Source: Phyto melanocephala
Taxonomy: Eukaryota; Arthropoda; Insecta; Diptera; Rhinophoridae
Length of the DNA: 64,000 nucleotides
NCBI GenBank assembly: GCA_941918925.1
Contig: OW799234.1
Span: 76,218,543-76,282,542 of the forward strand
Direction: 5' to 3'
This document shows positions 46,006 through 57,400 of this stretch, piece after piece. Within the stretch, counting starts at the first letter, position 1. Every line of letters starts with the position of its first letter. The position numbers were made by a program, and so were the translations under genes. The notes under the pieces were generated by a model, which was not told where the DNA came from, ran no database searches, and saw only the letters and a program-made list of their open reading frames with translations.

Positions 46006-48192
46006 TATACCCGCCACCAAAAAAATGGTGGGGGTATATTCATTTTGTCATTCCGTTTGTAACACATCGAAATATCCATTTTAGACCCCATAAAGTATAT
46101 ATATTCTGAATCAGGGTTTGATTTGATGACGATCTAGCTATGTCCGTCCGTCTGTCCGTCTGTTGAAAGCACGATAGAGGTCGCACCGAAAAAGCTAGGG
46201 GGCTCAAATTTTGCCAGAATCTTTCTTATAGACAAGGTTTGTTTGGTATTGAAAATGGGCTAAATCGGAATATTAGGAAGAGAGTTATAGCTCGAAAAGC
46301 AAGAGTAGGTCGAAAAAACCGTGTCCTCCGAACATCGAATAAAATGGAATTGTGTCCAAACGCATTAACGTAGACTCATGAAACTCCGAACATATATTTC
46401 CTGAGTAAAAACAATATTTTTGCCCGAAAATTATTTAAATCTATGCATTAGGAGAGGAGTTATCGCTCAAAATGTACGAAAATTTATACCGCACAGTGTA
46501 TTTTACGGTATATTTAAAAACAAAAACGTTATAAAAGCAACAAAATTGGATGTCCGACTCTGAAATTTTGCACACTTTGCTTTTTGGTGAGATGCTTTTT
46601 TGTAACGGAAAATCAATGTGTCACGCCCACTTTTACGCCCACCTCCCATATAACGTTTTACCTAAAATTCATATAATTTCTCTATTAATAAAGATTTTGG
46701 AATAATAAAGGGCTATATTGAAACACCTAAGTTGTACTCATTCACAAAAATAATTTTGACACGCCTACTATAACGCCCACTTTTCACGTTATCTACCGTT
46801 AATGAAATTTAAAAGCTCATAAAACCGCCAAAATTAGAGGTATGATGATCAAATTTGCTAGGTATATCCCCCTAGGCAATATCATTACTGTGCCAGAAAA
46901 TTAAGGTGCCACGCCCATTTTTACGCCCACCTCCCATATAACGTTTTACCTAAAATTCATATAATTTCTCTATTAATAAATATTTTGGAATAATAAAGGA
47001 CTATATTAAAACACCTAAGTTATACTCTTTCGCAAAAATAACTTTGACACGCCTACTATAACGCCCACTTTTCACGTTATCTACCGTTAATGAAATTTAA
47101 AAGTCATAAACCGCCAAAATTAGAGGTATGATGATCAAATTTGCTAGGTATATCCATTTAATCAATGTAATTGTTTTGCCAAAAAGTTTAGGTGACACGC
47201 CCACTTTAACGCCTACCTCCCATATAACGGTTTATCTTAAATTCATGTAATTTCTCTATTGACAAGGTTTTTGGGAAAATAAAGGACTATATTGAAATAT
47301 CTAAGTCTAAGTTGTCTAAGTTGTTAATAGTAGAAACTTTATTGACACGCCTTCTTTAACGCCCACTTTCATTGAAAGACTACATTTACAAAAGCATTTC
47401 AGTAGCATATCGAAGTTATAAAGGGTGGTTAAATTTTAAGGACCGATGTTGAATTTAAATAAAACACAAATTATTTAGGATATTATTATTATTTCTTTTT
47501 GTAATTATAATATTTATATTGTTTAATTATGTATTTAACAAAATATCGGCCAAATGCCCCCCCCCCCATCCTTGGCGCCACTCCTCTATCTGATGGTCCA
47601 AATTTTCAATGACAATGTTGATGCATGTTGGGCATGTTGTTGGGCATGATGATGAGGCGAGGTTGACTGCTCTTTTGCCACACTATCGCAAAAACCAGCA
47701 GTGGTTCCCATTCAACGAACTAAGAAGGCATTCACAGATTTTCTAACATTTTATACAGACCTGTTTTGCAGAAATTTAAATATTTTTTACAATTCTCTCG
47801 ATTGTGGACGAATTTGAACGATTATATTGATGAAAAGAATTATGAAATGCACAAAATGCATTTTTATTTGAACGCCCATTTTTATAAAAAAACCTGAATA
47901 ACTTTAAAGCGTTGCTCATTTGCGTATCTTTCCACGGATCAAATTGAGTAAGTTTGAGATTGAGAAGTGTCAAATGAAATGCAGAAAACTAATTTAAAGA
48001 CTAGGTGTAGTTGACCTTCAACATAGGCCCTTAAAATTTAATCACCCCCTACAAAGAAAGTGATACATATTTTATTATAAAGAGATTATTCTATAGCGAT
48101 TAACAAAATAATAAATATTGTGCTCTAAATGTACACAAAATTGGTGGTGGGTATAAAAGATTCGGCACGGCCGAATATAGTGCTCTTACTTG
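46006..48192 (+). mobile_element. HINE-A copy 4, inside the piggyBac
   Basis: Both ends are complete: TATACCCGCCACC start; TTGGTGGTGGGTATA, hairpin ATTCGGCACGGCCGAAT, CTCTTACTTG. Three interior units start near 46622, 46909 and 47192. It carries the mariner derivative at 47421-48049. It is inserted just after the piggyBac transposase stop. Confidence 0.88.
47421..48049 (-). mobile_element. Internally deleted mariner derivative in HINE-A copy 4
   Basis: TA at 47419-47420 and 48050-48051. The minus-strand frame is the best preserved of the four: FFYKNGRSNKNAFCAFHNSF then NSSTIERIVKNI (47870-47776). This corresponds to the mariner first HTH ('YYENGRSVxNAFRALRxxF...STIRRLVxKF'). Confidence 0.8.
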
Positions 48193-48572
48193 TTTTTATT
48201 TAATAAGTTAATTTTAAGACAAAAACAAATTTTTTAAGCTACATGTTTTTAACTTACTTTTTTTTATTATATTTTTTTGTTATGTTTTTTAAAGTAAGCC
48301 AAATGAAGTAAGGTTGTGAAATATTTTTTATGAATAAACAATATTGTAAAAATAATATTTATTTAGGATAACTTTTCTATCCTTTTGAATATCCCCGTCG
48401 TCGATTCGACGAAGTATGACGTTTACGCCTAAAAAATAAGTATGATATTCTAGGGTAAACATATCAGTTTGTTGATGGCGCAATATATAATTTCAATAAA
48501 GTTCTTAAAGTTAATGAATTTGTGAAATCTTTTTACAGTGCCCTTATTAATACAATGTCTAAACAACAGCTG

Positions 48573-48853
48573 AAGAGACAGTTTCATTAGAAACGAAAAT
48601 AAAAATCCTAAACTGTCTAAGAAGTGGCGAAGGTTCAACATCTGTTGGCAGAGCTTTTGGTTTAAACGAAGCAACAATAAGAGCAATTAAAAAAAAGAAG
48701 AGTTTCATTCGACAATCAGTAATTTCTGGGTCTGCACTTAGTTCAAAAACAACTTCTTATAGTCGAAATTCTACTTTGGAGAAAACTGAAAACTGTAAAC
48801 TAAATTTATTTTCTTGTAATAAATATGAATTGTTTTGTTTTATTATTACTTAA
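48573..48853 (+). pseudogene. Tigger-like transposase N-terminal HTH fragment
   Basis: ETVSLETKIKILNCLRSGEG, then STSVGRAFGLNEATIRAIKK, KKSFIRQSVISGSALSSKT and STLEKTEN. This is the psq/CENP-B-type N-terminal helix-turn-helix of Tigger transposases. A likely start MSKQ lies just upstream (about 48557) in another frame. No DDE domain follows before the right TIR, so the element was already deleted. Confidence 0.75.
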
Positions 48854-49028
48854 TGGAGTTTAATTAATATCACTTTTTTGCAGTTTTTTTAAGAAAATAT
48901 ATTTAAATTTTTTCATTTTACACGATTTTTTAAGGTTGTGCAAAAGATCCCCAAATTTTCATATGAATCGTGTATTTTTTTTACACGATTTTGATTTACA
49001 CGGTTTTCTTGGGAACGTACCTACCGTA

Positions 49029-50018
49029 TACTTGTCTTTGTTGATAAATTTGCATTGACGTTCTCTATTAACTCTCAGACGACCAAACTGGTTTGAGTTG
49101 ACCACAACTGTAGAAATTGATTTTCAAATCGAATTACGCAGTTACATACATCCCAGAAAACTCACACGTTCAAGTAAAACTTCGACAGCTATCGAATGAG
49201 GTAATTTTAACTACAGGTGGAAATTCGAAAAAAAACAATTTTTATAATTTTTCTAATTTTTCTGTTGCTTTTATTTTGTATTATTTAAATTGTGAAATTT
49301 AATTACATATGTTTCTTGTTTTTCTTTTCATTCATTTATATTTAAATTAACCTAATCATTAAAGTTAAAGCAATAAAGATAAAAAGAATCTTAAATAACT
49401 AATTTGTATTTTTTTTCTTTTTTCTTTTTTGTTTTCTGAAAAAAGGTTTGAATGTTATTGTGAAAATTAATAAATTAAAGTATTTGAATGCTTTTACTTT
49501 TAAAGTCATCTCGAAGTTCGAGTATATTAACAATTTAAGACATACAAAGCATTTTATTAATTTTTTATGTTTATAAATACTCTACTGCTATATGTATGTA
49601 TTCGTTTGTATATATTTGTATGTGTTTCCTTATTTATAAGAGAATAAGGATAAGAAGAATTCTAAAGTAAAAAAAAAATAATAATAATAATAATTAAACA
49701 ATAAATATAAATAACATACGAGTTATTTCAGAAATAAAATAATAGAAGAAATACAAGTGAAATCAAAATTCAGAAATTACGATTCATGTTAATATAATTC
49801 TAATCAAATAACAAAAAAAAGTGTTATTAACAAGAACTTTTTTAAAAGAATTTAGTTTTTGTTTTTATTTTCAATTATGCAATCGTCATCAATCAAGAGA
49901 AAGCAAGTGAATTATTAAAACAACTGGCACGATTTTTAATTAAAAAACTAAACAAAAACAACTAATTCAAGTTTAAATACGCATAAATATGTATGTGTGT
50001 GTATATTCTCTATGATGA
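49029..50018 (-). other. 3' flank and probable 3' UTR of hang
   Basis: AT-rich and non-coding. An antisense AATAAA-type signal (TTTATT on +) occurs repeatedly, e.g. near 49866, but the transcript end cannot be fixed. Confidence 0.4.
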
Positions 50019-51482
50019 CTATACAGCTACAACATCACTACTGCTGCTGCGACTTTTGTTGGATGATGATTTTGATAAGGACTTAATCTCCGTTAATGTC
50101 ACCGAGCCAGGACCGTTTAGGAAATGCATTTTAACGTGTTTTTGCAATTCTTGTTGTGTATCGAAATACACCTGACATAGATCGCAGGAATAGCGAGATT
50201 TTGGCCCAACATTACCGACCACTGATGATAAAGATGGCTTGCGATTGTCAGTTGAGGAATTATCATCTTCGTCGTCTTCATATTCATCGGAATCATCTTC
50301 TTCCACGTCGTCGTTCTCATCGACTTCGTTTTCATTGTATCTGCGGGTTTGTGTTGCATCTGTATTTTTACCTTTAAGACTAGACGCCTCATTGGTGTCT
50401 TCGTTGGTCGTTGGATCTTCATCATCGGCATCACTACTGTCATCATCGTCGTTATCATCGTCATCGTCATCATCATCGTCCTCGTCGACATCTTCATCAC
50501 CGCCAACCGTCTGCTGAGCTCCAACCGCTAAATCATCAAACTCCTCACCTTCGACTGGTTCCTCTTCCTCATCTTCCTCATCAAATTCTTCAACTGCAGG
50601 TCGTCGTTGTTGTTGTTGCTCAACTTCAGGTCTATCACTACTTTCAACTTCAGCTTCTTCTTCACCGTCACCACCATCCTCTCTCTCATCATCGTCATCC
50701 TCGTCATCTTCATCATATTGATCTTTAACACTGTCCCTTGACTCTTCTTCTTCATCAGCTTCCTGTTTCGCGGGCAGTAGAGGTATTTTAATCTTTTTGA
50801 ACTCTGGCATAATATCATTTGCCATGGTGTCCTGCTGCGAACGCTGTTGTTTATTAGGGATTTGAGCAGTCTGTTGCTGTTGTAGATGTTCTGAATTTGT
50901 CTGTGTTTGCTGTGGTTTTTTGGGCTCTGGATGTTCGATCGGAACTATTATTTGTTCTTTCATATGATTGTGCAAGTGATTTATTAATTTTTCCTTGCGC
51001 GAAACATATGCACCGCATAAATCACAGCCCCATTGAAATGGTCCATATGGTCTCATAATCCTGGCCTCCGCCACTTTATGTTCAATCCATTCTGCTTTTG
51101 TTTCGAATTTAATATTACACTTTCGACACATATTTGGTGCATCACATTCAATTCTCGGTGGTTCGGGTAAATGACCCATTTCGTTTTTGTGCAACTCGTA
51201 CAGATGACGTCGCAAATTATTGTTGCTGATGAATGTAGAGGGACAGTATTGACATCGAAGTTCACGTTTACGTTTCTGGGCTCTGTGATTGCCGCCCATA
51301 TTGGCAAATTGACGCGGCATTAGACCCACTGCTTGTAATCCCAGTAGATGTTGATGGTCGATCGGCATCTTGGATTTTGACTTCTGCTGTTGTTGCTGTT
51401 GCATTTGTTGTTGGCTTTTGTTTTGTTGCTGTTGCGAATGTTGAATATTGCTGTTGCTCGGCATATGTTGATCGGCTTCGTT
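50019..51482 (-). CDS. hang: hang terminal exon
   Basis: Acceptor CTATAG; starts NEADQHMPSNSN. It has a Gln-rich start, fingers LRCQYCPSTFISNNNLRRHL, a C-x2-C finger lacking a full His pair near MCRKCNIKFETKAEWIEH, and WGCDLCGAYVSRKEKLINHL. A long Asp/Glu tract follows (antisense GA/TC-rich DNA 50230-50760), then the last finger YSCDLCQVYFDTQQELQKHV. The end is SSSDVVAV, TAG. Confidence 0.9.
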   Translation of the reverse strand, partial: NEADQHMPSNSNIQHSQQQQNKSQQQMQQQQQQKSKSKMPIDHQHLLGLQAVGLMPRQFANMGGNHRAQKRKRELRCQYCPSTFISNNNLRRHLYELHKNEMGHLPEPPRIECDAPNMCRKCNIKFETKAEWIEHKVAEARIMRPYGPFQWGCDLCGAYVSRKEKLINHLHNHMKEQIIVPIEHPEPKKPQQTQTNSEHLQQQQTAQIPNKQQRSQQDTMANDIMPEFKKIKIPLLPAKQEADEEEESRDSVKDQYDEDDEDDDDEREDGGDGEEEAEVESSDRPEVEQQQQRRPAVEEFDEEDEEEEPVEGEEFDDLAVGAQQTVGGDEDVDEDDDDDDDDDNDDDDSSDADDEDPTTNEDTNEASSLKGKNTDATQTRRYNENEVDENDDVEEDDSDEYEDDEDDNSSTDNRKPSLSSVVGNVGPKSRYSCDLCQVYFDTQQELQKHVKMHFLNGPGSVTLTEIKSLSKSSSNKSRSSSSDVVAV

Positions 51483-54400
51483 CTATAGGATTGTATTTGA
51501 ATTCAACAAAGAAAAGAGAGAAAAAATACTAAAATATGAAAACAAATTTCTTGGAAGATTAGAGGATTACATTTATTTAATAATTTTGTGACTGGTGTGG
51601 AGGCAAAACACATGTCCAGAAATTTATGTTTAGAAAATGTCCCATTTCTTGTATATGTACGTACAATATTTTAACGATGTAGCTAGTAAATGTTTTATAA
51701 ATTAATAGTGGCACTTTAAGGTTTTTGCGCTTTTTCGAGGTTGAAAAAAAAACACAATTTACAAAAATGTTACCCCTTTCAAAACTTTTAAAGTGACTTA
51801 TTTTTGATAATTTTTTAATATTAACTTTAATTTAAAAACACATTGATGAATTAAATTTTTTAAATTTGAGAATATTAACAAAATTTCGACTGTCTTTTGC
51901 CAAACCTTTTTAATTAAATCTGTTTTTTTTATATTATTGTTAATTAAACACATAGTGGACATTATACGCGCTGTTTTATTATAATGATTTTTGACTTCAA
52001 AGCCTCACTGCACAAGTCCAAAAGCTCACCTGTTTGCTATCACCTCTGAAATGCCATTTCCTATGCACTTTTAGTGCTGTCATTTGTGAAAATGTCTTTG
52101 AACACAAGTCGCATGCATACTCGCCGTTATCATTGATTCGATCCATATAGAATTGATTTGGATCGGCAGGTCCAGTATCGAACATTGCCGCCAACGGATT
52201 GTCAGTATACAATTCCATTTCATGCTTCTGTATATGCTTAGCGAACAGATCCTGATCGGTAAAACGAGCACCACAAATTGTGCAAGCAACTTCGGGTAAC
52301 TTTATTTTTAAATTACTGGCGCTACCCACAGTGGCATTAATGGACGTTACTAAACTGCTGTCGGCATCACGTGATTGTTCATCGTCTTCGTCATCCTCAT
52401 CGTCTCCAGTTTTATGTTTGTATTTGGCGGTAGCAGTGTCACTGGCCAATTGGGTAATAGGTTTGCGATTACACGAGGGTATATGGTTTTCTAACATTTG
52501 TGCATCAAAGAAAACTTTCTTGCACATGACACACTCCGAGGGTTCGGGTATCTGTGGATGTTTCTTATAGCGATGAACCTAAAAGAAAAAAAAATATTAA
52601 ACCAAAATAACTTTTTATAAAAAAAAAAAACTTACCCATAAGCTTTTACGCCCGCTATAAACATTACCACAATCCTTGCAAGAGTAATCATTAGAATCGA
52701 ATTCATCGTGCGAGTTAATATGTATGGCCAATTTTTTGTTTGTATTAAAGTTGGACGCACAATACTTGCATTGATACCAGTATAAAGGACCAGCTTGAGT
52801 GTCTCCCAAGCCCATACCACTTACAGGTGTCGATACACCCGACACATCAGCACCCGCTGAACCATTGTCAACAACACCACCCGCCAAAGACTCATCCGCA
52901 TTGTAGGCCTCATCATCATCCATATTTGTTGGTTCCCCTTGTTTATTATGTACATTGGCCAAATGGTGTTGCAATTCCACATCAGTGCGATAAACTATAG
53001 AACAAATTTCACATTCATATTGTTTTATAATCATATCATCCTTTAATAGGGTATTGTGTATCTTAAACATGTGCACCTTCAAACCCTTTTCGTACGCAAA
53101 TTCGGCATCGCACAATTTACACTTTATAAACTGCACATTGCGAATTTGATGATCATTGAGCATATGATAACGATAAGATTTCTTTGAAGAGAAACGTCGT
53201 TGACAAATTCGACAACGCATGCGTCGGAAACGTCTATCGGCTGCTTGCTCCAAAGATTTTCTCAATATTTGCTGTTGACCGGTTGTTGTGCCAACATTAC
53301 TGCCTGCAGCCGTCTTTGAAGATAAAATGCCATAATTATTATTTTGGGCACTTTGATGAGAACGCATATGATTCGAAAGACCAATATTATTGGCAAATAC
53401 AGCACTACAGATGGAGCATTCTCGAGGACCAGCATTACTTACTGTACCAGTATTATTATTATTATTATTTGAAATGTTCGTTTCCATGCGCATTTTCTTG
53501 GCCACATTTTCTCTTTCAGAATCATTGTCAACTAAAGTTAAAAAATTGAAACAAAAAAAGAAAAAAGAGAAAGCAAAAATATTTCATTAAGTTTTATTAC
53601 TTTTTGTCTAACTCCTCTTCTTACCAACTGTCCCACCATTTGTTATAGACATTAAATCCTTCATCACATAATCATAACGCCCTGTGTAGGGATTTTTCGA
53701 CGAAGAAGATGATCCGGCAGCATTTTTGACAGCATCTGCATTTACGATATACTCAAATCCGGTATGGCGTGCTTTGTCGGCACCATGTGTATTGACCATA
53801 TGTTCACGCAAATTTGATAGCCTAGGATAACCTTGGCCACATTTAACACATTTATAGGTTTGTGGCAACTGGTCTGGATGTTTAGATTCCATATGTCGCA
53901 ATACATTGTTGTAGTTGTTGTACTGCTGGCCACAAATCGGACATGCCTGAGGCATACGTGAAAAATACTGTGTCTTAGGAGTGGTATTTATAAGCGACAC
54001 ATTAAACTGACTACTGCGTGAATCGTCGGCTGAAGAAGCTCCTAAAAAGATAAAAGCGTTAAATATTTTTTTAATTAGTTTAACTCAGCAAAGAAAGTAT
54101 CAATATTTGAAGCACTTAACTGCTTAACAACTTGTTTAACGTTTATTAAGCTTTAATTCAAAACTAATAAAAGACGATTTCGCTTAATTTTTCTTTTGAA
54201 TAAAATACTGTATACTGAAATAACTTTTTATGTACTTAGAATACTTAAAAATGTGTATGTTTTTATTATAGTTTTTTTTATTATATTGAGTTTAATCGTC
54301 TAAAAGTCGCTAACTTCCTCACAACACAAATTATATTTTGTTTCGTAAAATAAAACCATTAGTATAGAAAAATAATCGTATATTGGGCCGTGCCGAATCC

Positions 54401-57400
54401 GAATTTTAACCAACTCACGGACAAACTAACAATGATCAACTATCTCCTCTATTCATAAGGTTTCAGAAAATATATACTGTAGAGGGTCGAAAACTAATAT
54501 TGCAGAAATTACAAACGGAATGACAAAGCTATATACATACATATATACCTGTTGAACAACAGGTGAAGGATGTAATGTATACAAACATGAAGAAAATTCC
54601 ATTTGAAAATTCTAATAAATACTAATTTTATAACAATGCTACATTATTATATTTGTAACAATGGATTTACTTTAGGAAAGAAATTTAAGCCAAAATAAAT
54701 TAATAAAAATAAATAAAAATAAATTATTAAAATACAATTATTTTTGTAGCTTAAAAAATCATTTACAACTAGATTACGGTCAAATTGTACGTTCCGTATT
54801 CCAAGTGGAATGAAATTGTTCGAAAATGTCATTACAGTGTTATTGTTTATAACAACGATTGCTAAGGCAATTTCGAACAATTTAATTCCGCTTATTTATT
54901 TTGTTATTGTTTTTTTTATTCACTTACCTCCCATAATTTTACTCGACGAATTGTCAGCACCTAATAAAGGTTTTGACTGCTCGCCAAAATTGGCTAAATG
55001 TTTCTCCTGCACATGTTCCATAAACTTCTGTTGAGTTTCATGTTTCGTATCGCAAGTAACACAACGGAAAGTAACAATACAATCCATATTATTGTAGTGA
55101 CGTTTACGATCGGCTGGATCTTCAATGTCAACAGCACAATAGCAACACTGGGTATTGCTAACATCTTTGCGTTGTACATCGGCATGTTCGTCATAGACAT
55201 GCGAACGAAATTCTAATTTTAAACGGAAAATTTTCGAACACAGCTTACACTCGTACATTTTATTCACCAACAATTCTTTGGCTCGAACCTTATCAGGAGC
55301 CGCCGCTACTGTTGCAGTAACTGCAGCCGCAAAGTTAGCATTTTTGGACATTAAATTTTGCAGGACTTTGTGCAAATTTATACAGTTACGCTTCTTTAAG
55401 TGTGATATAAATAATGCCTTCGAATCGTTTAATTTTAGGCAGTTAAAACAACAATTTCTGGGTAGTGTTAGGTACTTTTTACGCATATGAGCCATGAAAT
55501 TCTTATAGGTTGTATAATATTTGTTGCAACAATGACAAGTCATATTTTGGTATTGTCTTAGGAATTCATCGTTCTGTTGTAGGAAAACAATTTTCTCATC
55601 CGTCAAGAGTTCACGATATTTTTCTGGATTATCATAATCAAAACCAAATTCACTATTATTAAAAGCATTTACAACTTCTTGGCGATATTTTTGTGGTGTT
55701 ATTACAGCGCCACTAGATAGTTTGCAAGCATCGGCTGCCACAGCGGCTGCTACAGCTCTTTGCAATTCCAAGGAGGCATTTAAAGCAGCGGTTTGTTTAT
55801 TAATTGACTGATCGTTCTCCTCCAGAGTCTCAAACAGATTAGGATGTAGGTTCTTTTCATGGCGTCTAGCATTGGCGCGCGTTGAAAATTTTAAATTACA
55901 AGCTCTACAAGCTGCCTCTTTAGTGCTCATACGAATGGTAGTACTAGATGGTAATGGTTTTAATTCTGCGGGTGGCCTCACCACTTCATAATCGTAATTT
56001 GAAGTGGATTCCTTGAAAATTAACTTTAATTAATAACAATATATTATTGAGAATATTTTGTTTTCAAAATCTTACCATGTAATCACCCTCATCGGCGGTA
56101 CGCTCTAAAAACAAGGTAGGATCTACTACCATCTCATCGGATTCATCATGTTGTTGCTGATGTTGTTTAGATCCATGATAATCATCCTCAGCCTCAATTG
56201 GTTCGCTTTTTATTTGTACTGCAGGTAACGGCTAAAAATATAAGTAAAACAAATATTGACTTCAATAGAGGTATTACACATTTTTTCTCTTATATTATTA
56301 TCTAATAATATTTAAATATAAATTAAATTGAACTTTTTAAGCTCTAGTTTAGGTCAATTTACAATTAGCAGTTTTGAGGTTTCTTTAAAACAGAAATTTC
56401 CCAACAAAACGATTTATCTGAAAATGTCAATTAATTCTCTTTATAAAAAATAATATAATTTCTTCTCTGATTAATGGATAATTCTTCATTTAAGAAATTT
56501 TGATATATTTTAGTTGCTAGCAGTCATATTTTAAATTTGGAATCCTTATTTTTCTTTTTAAATATTTTTTAATAGATTCCAATACATTGTCACTAATTGA
56601 TAACGTTTTTGGTTTTTACTTTTCCATTCGTTAGTTTGATCTTGTTCTGTAAAGTCTGTAATTTCTGTGGTTTTTATGGGCAACCGCGTATGTTAATTTT
56701 TGAGTTAAAACTGCCATATTGCTTGGTTTTAAACGCCCTTTACTTGGTTTTAAAAATTTCTAAAATAAGATGGACCCATTCCGATTTTTATATGGCATAA
56801 CAACGTAACTTCTATATAAATTCAAAAACCGTTCAGCACTAACGCAGTATGTTGACTTAGGTGTGCGTAATGGCAAATTATTTAATTTTTTAGAAATACA
56901 CTCAACCACATACGTTATTATTTCTGAACTCTAGAAGTAGAATAATTATTTGTGTACAACCTGTGTTGACATACACTGCTTTATCTGTACACATTTTTGG
57001 TTTTCGTACCACTTGTTGATTTTGGTATTTTCGATAATCTAATTTTTAAAAGATATTTGTCTGAAATTGTTATAAAAAATTTTAAGATCTTTAAAATTGG
57101 CATGAATGGTAAAAAAAAAGTTTAAAAAGTTCAATACCTGACAAATTTGATTTTAGGACATATGTACGTGGTTGCCCATGAAAATCACTGTTTTGTTTAT
57201 TCAATTAACCTTCATATTAAATAAAGATCACATTTACTAAATAACTCAATTTTTGGAAAAGATTAATGGTTGTAATAATTTATGTACAGTAAATAAGTTT
57301 AAAGAAACTGAGTAAAATTCAAATAGATCATTTCTTTTAGGTGTACATTAAAAGAGAAAAGTGTTTATACTTATAAACATTTTTGATAGAATTAAAAAAT

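Larger units (their letters stand above)
44711..48455 (+). mobile_element. piggyBac-type transposon, 5'-deleted, hosting a HINE-A
   Basis: The left TIR CCCTAGAACATCATACTTCG is preceded by TTAA (44707-44710). The right end reads TATGATATTCTAGGG, so TIR CCCTAGAATATCATA on -, followed by TAAA, a probable mutated TTAA. The sub-terminal word CGTCGTCGATTCGACGAAG occurs near both ends. The interior holds transposase coding and the HINE-A insertion at 46006-48192. Confidence 0.85.
44486..49026 (+). mobile_element. Tigger/pogo-like element split by a piggyBac
   Basis: The left end (44486: CAGTAAAAACACTTTTTACA, CGG) and right end (on -: CGGTAGGTACGTTCCCAAGA, then AAACCGTG) share repeated ACACGG and TTACACGATTTT words. 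TA flanks both sides (44484-44485 and 49027-49028). The right half codes for a Tigger-like HTH (48573-48853). The left 225 bp and right 570 bp are separated by the piggyBac at 44711-48455. Ends are diverged, so exact borders are less sure. Confidence 0.6.

Noticed and set aside
50239..50728. Plus-strand Ser- or His-rich open frames
   Set aside because: Shadows of the acidic Asp/Glu codons of hang on the opposite strand.
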